Source: Fibrobacter sp. UBA4375
Lineage (GTDB): Bacteria > Fibrobacterota > Fibrobacteria > Fibrobacterales > Fibrobacteraceae
Length of the DNA: 7,264 nucleotides
Reading direction: 5' to 3'
Assembly: GCA_002391195.1 (NCBI GenBank)
Contig: DGRZ01000029.1
Span: forward strand, 1 to 7,264
Positions 1 to 4,887 of this stretch are shown here, piece by piece; positions within the stretch are counted from its first letter, which is position 1; each line of letters starts with the position of its first letter. The notes under the pieces were generated by a model. It searched no databases. It saw only the letters and a program-made list of their open reading frames with translations, and was not told the DNA's origin. The position numbers and the translations under genes were made by a program.

Positions 1-698
1 GCCGGGCTGTAGAAGGCAGAGCCGCGGCCAAGGAGGTTCACGATTTCGCCACCGGCACCGGCGGTACGCTTGGCCAGTTCGGCAAACTTTTCCTTGCTCA
101 TGAGCTGAGAAACCGGGATACCGCCCACGGACACGCATTCCATGATGGAAACCATGGTGTCGCCGTGGCCACCCATCACGAGGGCCTTCACGTCTTCGAC
201 AGACACGCCCAGTTCGTCGGCAACGAAGCAAGCGAGACGGGCAGAGTCAAGCACGCCAGCCATACCGATGACCTTGTTGGCCGGGAGACCGGACTGCTTC
301 TGCATGTTGTAGACCATAGCGTCCAACGGGTTGGTGATCACGATGACGAATGCATCCGGAGCGTTTTCCTTGACGGCTTCGGCAACGGTCTTGATCACGC
401 CACAGTTCTTGTCCAGGAGGTCGTCACGGCTCATGCCCGGCATACGCGGGAAACCGGCGGTCACGATCACGACATCGGCGCCCTTGATGGCGGAGTAGTC
501 GGTAGAACCCTGAAGATCCACGGAAGAGTTGATGACAGAGCGGCCTTCCATGATATCGAGAGCCTTGCCCTTCGGCATGCCCTGAGTCTGCGGAATGTCG
601 ATGAGAACGACGTCGCCAAGATTCTTCTGGGCGAGCACGAGAGCCATTGTACCACCGATTTGACCAGCACCAACAAGTGCAATCTTCTTTCTAGCCAT
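1..698 (-). CDS. mdh: Malate dehydrogenase (NAD-dependent, LDH-like family), C-terminus outside window
   Basis: Interconverts malate and oxaloacetate with NAD(H) in the cytoplasm, in the TCA cycle or the reductive branch to succinate. The 232 visible residues carry the dinucleotide-binding loop GAGQIGG (10-16), an acidic D34 at the end of the second beta strand (favouring NAD over NADP), and the active-site loop FPRMPGMSRDDLL (83-95). Its R85 and R91 match the substrate-binding arginines that separate malate from lactate dehydrogenases. ITNPLDAMVY follows at 121-130, the catalytic D151/R154 pair lies in GVLDSARL, and the proton-relay His is H178 in GGHGD. Family members have about 310 residues, so roughly 80 are missing beyond the window edge. 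The ATG is preceded by AAGGAAGG, which fixes the start. Identification is near certain; membership of the lactate-dehydrogenase-like MDH branch is inferred from these motifs. Confidence 0.96.
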   Translation of the reverse strand, partial: MARKKIALVGAGQIGGTMALVLAQKNLGDVVLIDIPQTQGMPKGKALDIMEGRSVINSSVDLQGSTDYSAIKGADVVIVTAGFPRMPGMSRDDLLDKNCGVIKTVAEAVKENAPDAFVIVITNPLDAMVYNMQKQSGLPANKVIGMAGVLDSARLACFVADELGVSVEDVKALVMGGHGDTMVSIMECVSVGGIPVSQLMSKEKFAELAKRTAGAGGEIVNLLGRGSAFYSP

Positions 699-705
699 GA
701 TTTAA

Positions 706-713
706 CCTTCCTT
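706..713 (-). promoter_or_regulatory. Strong Shine-Dalgarno of mdh
   Basis: On the minus strand AAGGAAGG lies seven bases before the mdh ATG. It is the strongest ribosome binding site in the window and contrasts with the genes at 822-1715, 1812-2381 and 2383-3636, which show no clear one. It fits a highly expressed enzyme. Confidence 0.8.
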
Positions 714-738
714 TTAAGGTAATTAGATTTTTACGCAT

Positions 739-769
739 CAAATATAGCACTTTTTCGTATTTCAGACAA
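739..769 (-). promoter_or_regulatory. Probable mdh promoter
   Basis: Read on the minus strand, TTGTCT (764-769) is followed after exactly 17 bp by TATATT (741-746), extended to TATATTTG (739-746). This fits a sigma70-like -35/-10 pair and also the Bacteroidetes-type TAnnTTTG element. Transcription would start near 730, giving a leader of about 30 bases before the mdh ATG. Sequence pattern only. Confidence 0.6.
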
Positions 770-771
770 TG

Positions 772-806
772 AAAAAACGCCCCAAAAAGCCGAAAAACGC
801 AAAAAA
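772..806. other. Run of roughly helically spaced A-tracts upstream of the mdh promoter
   Basis: Four A-tracts on the plus strand (772-777, 784-788, 793-797, 801-806) have centres about 8.5 to 11.5 bp apart, close to one DNA turn. They sit just upstream of the mdh -35 box. Such phased tracts can bend DNA or act like an UP element. They also fall directly after the stop of the neighbouring minus-strand gene, so the T-rich transcript could instead help end that message, although I found no clear hairpin there. Confidence 0.4.
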
Positions 807-821
807 TAAGCATGGTTCGTC

Positions 822-1715
822 TTAAAACAAGTCCAGCGAGCTGTCGAGGTAGATTTCTTCGCGGACCTTGAGCTGGAATTCGGGTTTGGTCATGTAGTAG
901 AGCAGAAATTCCAAGATGACGGCGCTGCCGAGGCTGCGGCCTTCGATTTTAAAGTGGCGGAACCCTTGCGGGGCGTACACGTTTTGAATGTCATTGATTC
1001 CGATGAATCCGGGATTTTTCATGGCGTCGGAAAAACGGTAGCCGCGCCCTGCGTTCGGCGAGGCGCATACATGATCTTCTTGAGTTTCGCCGAGGTTCTT
1101 CTGGCTCACGTTCTCGTAGCAATTTTTCCGGTCTTGGCAGCCGAACCAGCAGCATTCATTGCACAGGAATTCGACTTTTTGCTTTTGTGCGGGCGTTAGC
1201 GCGTTGAGTTTGGCGAATTGCTTGTTGAGCCTGAAATCCGGCACCACGTAACTGAAATCATCGCGGTTCAGTTCTGCTTCGAAGCGGCTAAATTCCGTCA
1301 GCACCTTCGTCGTGGACGACACGAAATAGAATCCCGGATACTTCGCCTTGATGTAATCGAGCAACAAATCTGAATGGACGATAACGCCGCTCGGTGCCGC
1401 TCCGTTTTTCTCAAAGAGGGCGCACAGGGCGTTGCATTTTTTGTCGGCAAGATGTTCTTCACGAAGCAAGGAATTGCTGAAGGTCAGGCGCGCCGAAACA
1501 CCGTATTCCCTGGTGAGTGCGGCAACCTCGTCGGGGTCTGCATCGCCAAAACCGACGCGGCCACCACCCCAAAGGCAATCGCTGGGCGCACCGTAAATGG
1601 AGCCGATTTCACACCACTCGTAAAAGAATTCCCGATGCTCGCGGAACAGCGGCAAGAATGCCTTGTAAAGCTCGTAAAATTCGAACAGTCCGGGAAGGTG
1701 GTAGTAAACGCTCAT
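822..1715 (-). CDS. Peptidase U32-like protein with Cys cluster, function unknown
   Basis: A 297-residue protein without signal peptide or membrane segment, so probably cytoplasmic. The central beta/alpha pattern, including GVIVHSDLLLDYIKAKYPG (110-128) followed by FVSSTTKVL, and a late FKIEGRSLGS (255-264) resemble the TIM barrel of peptidase U32 proteins, which usually carry an L-K-I-E-G-R motif near this place. There are ten cysteines; a compact set C185-x2-C188-C189-x3-C193-x5-C199, with C217 further on, could hold an iron-sulfur cluster or zinc. Some U32 relatives (UbiU, UbiV, RlhA-type proteins) act in hydroxylation and bind such clusters; that this one does is inference. The canonical U32 peptidase signature was not found. 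The start is forced: an in-frame TAA lies six codons upstream with no alternative start codon between, and no Shine-Dalgarno is present. Confidence 0.8.
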   Translation of the reverse strand: MSVYYHLPGLFEFYELYKAFLPLFREHREFFYEWCEIGSIYGAPSDCLWGGGRVGFGDADPDEVAALTREYGVSARLTFSNSLLREEHLADKKCNALCALFEKNGAAPSGVIVHSDLLLDYIKAKYPGFYFVSSTTKVLTEFSRFEAELNRDDFSYVVPDFRLNKQFAKLNALTPAQKQKVEFLCNECCWFGCQDRKNCYENVSQKNLGETQEDHVCASPNAGRGYRFSDAMKNPGFIGINDIQNVYAPQGFRHFKIEGRSLGSAVILEFLLYYMTKPEFQLKVREEIYLDSSLDLF

Positions 1716-1720
1716 CGCGT

Positions 1721-1728
1721 CAAATATA
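1721..1728 (-). promoter_or_regulatory. TATATTTG promoter box giving a probable leaderless mRNA
   Basis: On the minus strand TATATTTG ends only five bases before the ATG of the U32-like gene. It is identical to the box upstream of mdh, and the bases after it are also similar (ATGCGT at mdh, ACGCGA here). If it is the -10/-7 element, transcription starts at or within a few bases of the ATG, which fits the absence of a Shine-Dalgarno. No good -35 is visible at 17 bp. Confidence 0.5.
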
Positions 1729-1763
1729 CCTATTTATATTTCGCCCACCTACCCTATTTTAAC

Positions 1764-1771
1764 TATATTAC
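1764..1771 (+). promoter_or_regulatory. Possible promoter box of the yfcE operon
   Basis: TATATTAC lies 40 bases before the yfcE start in the 96-bp divergent spacer and is the best -10-like match there. No convincing -35 sits 17 bp upstream. Transcription from it would place the heptamer repeats at 1779-1806 in the leader. Confidence 0.3.
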
Positions 1772-1778
1772 AATCATC

Positions 1779-1806
1779 TCCGAACTCCGAAATCCGAATT
1801 CTGAAT
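1779..1806 (+). repeat. Four tandem 7-bp repeats (TCYGAAN) in the yfcE leader
   Basis: Four contiguous heptamers read TCCGAAC, TCCGAAA, TCCGAAT and TCTGAAT, ending five bases before the yfcE ATG. They occupy the place where a Shine-Dalgarno would be expected, and none is seen. They could be a slippage-prone repeat, a repeated protein-binding site or an unstructured leader; the sequence does not decide. Confidence 0.7.
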
Positions 1807-1811
1807 TATCC

Positions 1812-2381
1812 ATGCGCACTCTAGTTCTTTCTGATATCCATGGTTCTGCGTTCGCCTGCAAGATGGCGCTTTCTTACCTCGACAAGCTCAAATGCGACCG
1901 CATTTTCCTATTGGGCGACCTTCTTTATCACGGGCCGCGGAACCCGCTGCCGGGCGGACACGACCCGCAAGGAGTTGTCGAACTCCTGAGCCCGCTCAAG
2001 GAAAAAATTACCGCCGTTCGCGGCAACTGCGACGCCGAAGTGGACCAGATGGTGCTGGGATTCCCGTGCCTTGCGGACTTTGCCGAAATCGAAGAGGGCG
2101 ACCTAAAACTCTTCTTGAGCCACGGTCACCTTTACGACCCGTACCTGTTCAGCCACTACAAAGCCGACGTCTATTTCTCGGGCCACACCCACGTTTTTAC
2201 CGCCGAAACCAACGTGGACGGAGTCTATTGCCTGAACCCGGGCTCCACCAGCCTACCCAAGGGCGGAAACCCTCCCACCTTCGGACTTTACGAGAGCGCC
2301 ACCCCCGGCCGCGCGGCCCGTTTCAGCATCCACCACCTGGAAACCGGTGCGGAACTGGCCGCTATTGAGCTTGTGAAATAA
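1812..2381 (+). CDS. yfcE: YfcE-type metallophosphodiesterase
   Basis: A 189-residue calcineurin-like phosphoesterase, close in length to E. coli YfcE (184). YfcE is a metal-dependent enzyme that hydrolyses model phosphodiesters; its natural substrate is unknown. Metal-ligand motifs are all present: D8 and H10 in SDIHG, D36 in LLGDLL, N72 in VRGNCD, H104 in SHGH, and H125/H127 in GHTH. YfcE-type segments HGPRNPLPGG (40-49), AVRGNCDAEVDQM (68-80) and LNPGSTSLPKGGNPP (141-155) support assignment to YfcE rather than a general MJ0936-type phosphodiesterase. The reading frame stays open upstream to 1374, but homology begins at this ATG and the upstream part is antisense to the divergent gene. No clear Shine-Dalgarno. 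The next gene starts one base after the stop, so the two are likely cotranscribed. Confidence 0.94.
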   Translation: MRTLVLSDIHGSAFACKMALSYLDKLKCDRIFLLGDLLYHGPRNPLPGGHDPQGVVELLSPLKEKITAVRGNCDAEVDQMVLGFPCLADFAEIEEGDLKLFLSHGHLYDPYLFSHYKADVYFSGHTHVFTAETNVDGVYCLNPGSTSLPKGGNPPTFGLYESATPGRAARFSIHHLETGAELAAIELVK

Positions 2382-2382
2382 C

Positions 2383-3636
2383 ATGCGAAAACTATTTCCA
2401 ACCATATTCTTTCTCGGAATCGTGCTTTGGGGTTCGCCGGTTTTAGCGCAAGATGTCAGCGTCTGTTCATTTGACTTAACCCTGATGGCTCATTTTGTCC
2501 GTGGAGATCTTTCCGAAGTTCCTGCAACACTGAACTTCATCAGGGAAAACGCCCCAAAAATCCGCAACGAACTGTGCAAAGACGAATCTGCGCAAAAGAA
2601 ACTCACCCACATGGCTGGCACGCTTTATACGACCCAAAGACCAGGAAACTCATCCATTCCGATTGCCTATACCAAGTACAAAAACTTTAGCGGTCAAGAA
2701 ATAAACGGTAAAATCATGACAGCCGAAGATAATGCCGTATATAACCTAGTCATGGACTACATGATTTCAAAATACGACATGCTCTATGCCCTTGCCAAAA
2801 AGACAAGTCTTCAAAAGAATTCAAAACTAAAAACCGGTGCGTTCGTGGAATACATGATTATGTATCGGCTAAAACCCGATGATCTTAAATCCGCTGCCAA
2901 AGAACTCGTCAAGACTCCAACTGGAGTCGCTGTTGACGCGGCAACATCCTGGGCAACCTTGTGGATTCAAAAAGAGAACCCCTACGAGCATGATTCCTAC
3001 TACGATTTTGACTACAGTTGGCTCTTGATTGCCCGAGACAACTTTTTTGAACGTTACCCCAACACACCCTACAGAACCGCGTTACAAGCCCTGATCAATC
3101 AGGACATCGTCACCGAATTATACGAAGCCGACAAGAATAGCGGAATTCTAGGCCTCAGTATCGGAGTTTCCGTAGGAAAATCACTCATGACTTCCGGCCT
3201 GGAAACTGTCGACGAATATTTCACCTTAAGCGTTCCAAACGTGAGAATCCAGGTATTCCGATTCGTTTTCCAACTTCAAGTCGACCTGATGATTGCCAGC
3301 GGGATTTCTGCCGCAGGATTGGACGCCATGATTGGCCCCACTTTCGAATTTGACGAATACGGCTTCGACATAATGGCGGGACTCGGTTTCGATGAATTCT
3401 ATGTGGGCCAAGACTCTATCATGAATCTTGCGTTCATGGGCGGAGTCCAGGCAATGAGGCGATTTCCATTAGGTAACATGGCAAACATCACCCCGAAGTT
3501 GCAGTGGATTTTAAAGACTGTCCATTTTGACGACCCGGTCAAGAACCGCAAACGCCGAGCATTCATCAACCAACTCAGCGTCGGCATAACGTTTGAAGCC
3601 AGGCAGCCACTTTCACGGCTGAACGCGTTTAAGTAA
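2383..3636 (+). CDS. Exported protein with beta-rich C-terminal half, unrecognised
   Basis: A 417-residue protein of no family I recognise. Residues 1-22 form a signal peptide: K3 in a basic start, a hydrophobic core, then SPVLA before QDV, with cleavage likely after A22. C28 and C65 are the only two cysteines and could form a periplasmic disulfide. Residues 30-250 look mainly helical and include a TPR-like stretch near 225-245. From about 255 alternating hydrophobic residues and Gly/aromatic turns (GLSIGVSVG, RIQVFRFVFQLQVDL, YGFDIMAGLGFDEFYVG) suggest beta strands, as in an outer-membrane barrel or beta-sandwich, but the last residue is Lys rather than the aromatic residue usual for barrel proteins. 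The ATG follows the yfcE stop by one base and lacks a clear Shine-Dalgarno, suggesting translational coupling. Codon use is more A/T-rich than in metF, and a terminator starts directly after the stop. Confidence 0.85.
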   Translation: MRKLFPTIFFLGIVLWGSPVLAQDVSVCSFDLTLMAHFVRGDLSEVPATLNFIRENAPKIRNELCKDESAQKKLTHMAGTLYTTQRPGNSSIPIAYTKYKNFSGQEINGKIMTAEDNAVYNLVMDYMISKYDMLYALAKKTSLQKNSKLKTGAFVEYMIMYRLKPDDLKSAAKELVKTPTGVAVDAATSWATLWIQKENPYEHDSYYDFDYSWLLIARDNFFERYPNTPYRTALQALINQDIVTELYEADKNSGILGLSIGVSVGKSLMTSGLETVDEYFTLSVPNVRIQVFRFVFQLQVDLMIASGISAAGLDAMIGPTFEFDEYGFDIMAGLGFDEFYVGQDSIMNLAFMGGVQAMRRFPLGNMANITPKLQWILKTVHFDDPVKNRKRRAFINQLSVGITFEARQPLSRLNAFK

Positions 3637-3673
3637 GTACGAAAAAAGCCCCCTTCTGGGGGCTTTTTCGTAC
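3637..3673. terminator. Bidirectional intrinsic terminator
   Basis: A long stem with core GCCCCC-TTCT-GGGGGC is flanked by A6 on the left and T5 on the right, and by GTAC arms. It therefore works as a hairpin plus U-tract in both directions. On the plus strand it begins right after the stop of the exported-protein gene. On the minus strand it begins within the last three bases of the tRNA. It ends both transcription units. Confidence 0.9.
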
Positions 3674-3744
3674 TCACGGCGGGAGTCGAACCCACGACCC
3701 GCTGCTTAGAAGGCAGCTGCTCTATCCAACTGAGCTACGCGAGC
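3671..3744 (-). tRNA. tRNA-Arg (anticodon UCU)
   Basis: The 74-base minus-strand sequence folds as a cloverleaf. The acceptor stem GCTCGCG/CGTGAGT has seven pairs, two of them G-U. The D-arm is GCTC/GAGC with loop AGTTGGATA. The anticodon stem is GCTGC/GCAGC with loop CTTCTAA, giving anticodon TCT. The variable region is GGGTC, and the T-arm is GTGGG/CCCGC with loop TTCGACT. The discriminator is A. UCU reads AGA and AGG arginine codons. CCA is not encoded (CGA follows), so it must be added by tRNA nucleotidyltransferase. No integrated element is attached to it. Confidence 0.96.
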
Positions 3745-3754
3745 AAGTCGCGCC

Positions 3755-3762
3755 CCAATATA
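3755..3762 (-). promoter_or_regulatory. TATATTGG promoter box of tRNA-Arg
   Basis: On the minus strand TATATTGG followed by GGCGCG lies 10 bases before the mature tRNA 5' end, so transcription would start at or just before the tRNA. The upstream A/T-rich stretch has no clear -35 at 17 bp. The GC-rich bases after the box resemble a stringent discriminator, though this is inference. Confidence 0.5.
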
Positions 3763-3822
3763 GAAAAATTTTCGTTCATCAACACCCCTTCCCTATTGCC
3801 ATCCCGCCAAACTTTATCTAGA

Positions 3823-3852
3823 TTTATGCACGTATTAAAATATTTGCATAAA
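3823..3852. promoter_or_regulatory. 30-bp palindrome, candidate operator of metF
   Basis: TTTATGCA (3823-3830) and TGCATAAA (3845-3852) are perfect inverted copies, and inside them TATT (3833-3836) and AATA (3839-3842) also mirror each other about the same centre. Twelve of fifteen position pairs are complementary. It overlaps the likely metF promoter box at 3839-3846, so a dimeric regulator bound here would be expected to repress. It does not match the MetJ box or MetR consensus known to me. No T-run follows, so it is not a terminator. Confidence 0.6.
3839..3846 (+). promoter_or_regulatory. Possible metF promoter box
   Basis: AATATTTG differs at one base from the TATATTTG boxes of mdh and the U32-like gene. 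A start about five to nine bases downstream would give a leader of roughly 40 bases that holds the hairpin at 3856-3882 and the Shine-Dalgarno. Confidence 0.4.
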
Positions 3853-3855
3853 CCT

Positions 3856-3890
3856 GGGGTGCCAGTCCGGATACTGCGCCCCCGCCGGAG
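3856..3890 (+). promoter_or_regulatory. metF leader hairpin with loop complementary to the Shine-Dalgarno region
   Basis: GGGGTGC (3856-3862) pairs with GCGCCCC (3876-3882) through one T-G wobble, C3863 is bulged, and AGT (3864-3866) pairs with ACT (3873-3875). The loop is CCGGAT (3867-3872). The loop CCGG is complementary to CCGG at 3885-3888, which runs into the GGAG Shine-Dalgarno (3887-3890) five bases before the metF ATG. Loop pairing would form a pseudoknot that hides the ribosome binding site. The fold is read from sequence; control of metF by it is inference. It matches no SAM, SAH or folate riboswitch I know. Confidence 0.5.
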
Positions 3891-3895
3891 TTTCT

Positions 3896-4783
3896 ATGAA
3901 GATTATCGACATCCTGAAGCAAGACAAGATGAGCCTCTCCTTCGAGGTGTTCCCGCCCAAAAAGGAAACCAGCTTCGAGAGCGTCAAGGCCGCAACCGAA
4001 TCCATCGCGGCCCTCGGCCCCGCCTTCATGAGCGTCACCTACGGCGCAGGCGGCGGCGTGAGCCACTTCACCCTGGACATCGCGAAAAACCTCAAGGAAA
4101 AATACAACATCCCCATGCTGGCCCACCTCACCTGCGTGTCCAGCAGCAAGGAGACAGTCCGCCAGCGCATCGCCGACATGAAGGCCGCAGGCATCAAGAA
4201 CGTGATGGCCCTCCGCGGCGACTTGACCCCGGAGCTCATCGAAAAAGGTCGGGAGGGTTGCGACTACCACTACGCCGTAGAACTCATCCAGGAACTCAAG
4301 GCCGCCGACGCGGACTTTTGCATCGGGGCGGCCTGTTACCCCGAAAAGCACCCCGAAAGCAAGACACAGGCCGAAGACATCAGGCACCTCAAAGAAAAGG
4401 TGGACGCCGGCGCCGACTTCTTAACCACCCAGATGGTATTCGACAACAACCTGTTCCTGAACTTCATGTACAAGCTCCGGGAAGCAGGCGTCACCTGCCC
4501 CGTACTCCCAGGCATCATGCCCATCACCAACGCCAACCAGGTGGAGCGGGCCATCAAGCTTTCGGGCTCCTTCATGCCCCAGCGGTTCAAATCCCTGGTG
4601 GACAAGTTCGGAAGCGATCCCGAGGCAATGAAGCAGGCGGGCATCATCTACGCCAGCGACCAGATTATCGACCTGTACGCCAACGGCATCACCAACGTGC
4701 ACGTCTATTCCATGAACAAGCCCGACGTGGCCGAAGGCATCCTGAAGAACGTCTCTGCCATTTTGGGCAAGAACTTCGCCTAG
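3896..4783 (+). CDS. metF: 5,10-methylenetetrahydrofolate reductase
   Basis: Reduces 5,10-methylene-THF to 5-methyl-THF with FAD, supplying the methyl group for methionine synthesis; cytoplasmic. The 295 residues match the bacterial catalytic-domain-only form (E. coli MetF has 296). SFEVFPPK (15-22) carries E17, equivalent to the catalytic Glu28 of E. coli. VTYGAGGG (47-54), the ALRGD loop with D109 (E. coli Asp120), GAACYPEKHPE (144-154), TTQMVFD with Q179 (E. coli Gln183) and PGIMPI (205-210) are all family motifs. The start ATG has GGAG five bases upstream. Codons strongly favour C at the third position, which also creates a long spurious Arg/Pro/His-rich frame across the gene. No metH or metE is visible nearby, and the gene appears to be its own transcription unit. 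No intrinsic terminator is obvious between it and the next gene. Confidence 0.97.
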   Translation: MKIIDILKQDKMSLSFEVFPPKKETSFESVKAATESIAALGPAFMSVTYGAGGGVSHFTLDIAKNLKEKYNIPMLAHLTCVSSSKETVRQRIADMKAAGIKNVMALRGDLTPELIEKGREGCDYHYAVELIQELKAADADFCIGAACYPEKHPESKTQAEDIRHLKEKVDAGADFLTTQMVFDNNLFLNFMYKLREAGVTCPVLPGIMPITNANQVERAIKLSGSFMPQRFKSLVDKFGSDPEAMKQAGIIYASDQIIDLYANGITNVHVYSMNKPDVAEGILKNVSAILGKNFA

Positions 4784-4805
4784 AAACTCAAAATAAGACA
4801 AAAAC

Positions 4806-4840
4806 GTGACACTTTCCCTGGCATATTTTATATATATTGG
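4806..4840 (+). promoter_or_regulatory. Probable promoter of the HD-like gene
   Basis: GTGACA (4806-4811) is followed after 17 bp by TATATA (4829-4834), and TATATTGG (4833-4840) overlaps it, so either a sigma70-like pair or the TAnnTTTG-like box could serve. The leader of about 40 bases contains a short GGCG/CGCC inverted repeat (4847-4859) and AAAGGA (4877-4882) as Shine-Dalgarno. Confidence 0.5.
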
Positions 4841-4887
4841 GGGTAAGGCGCCAAACGCCCAAAGTTTTAAATATTCAAAGGAACATT

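Noticed and set aside
165..722. Plus-strand open frame of 185 codons opposite mdh
   Set aside because: His/Asp/Val-rich antisense reading of the mdh codons; no family features, and mdh on the minus strand is unmistakable.
1374..1811. N-terminal extension of the yfcE frame
   Set aside because: The frame is open upstream but is antisense to the U32-like gene; YfcE similarity begins exactly at the ATG at 1812.
3823..3895. Known SAM, SAH, cobalamin or THF riboswitch before metF
   Set aside because: None of the conserved cores that I can recall is visible, and the leader after the likely promoter is only about 40 bases, too short for most of these classes.
3671..3895. tRNA-associated integration (att) site
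   Set aside because: No second copy of the tRNA 3' end, no integrase gene and no change to foreign-looking genes on either side.
3796..4809. Plus-strand frame of 337 codons across metF
   Set aside because: Arg/Pro/His-rich low-complexity product created by the C-ending codons of metF; it also starts upstream of the promoter region.
4837..4887. 17-residue N-terminal extension of the HD-like protein from TTG
   Set aside because: TTG lies inside the promoter box; the ATG at 4888 has AAAGGA at proper spacing and matches the start of the HD-fold similarity.
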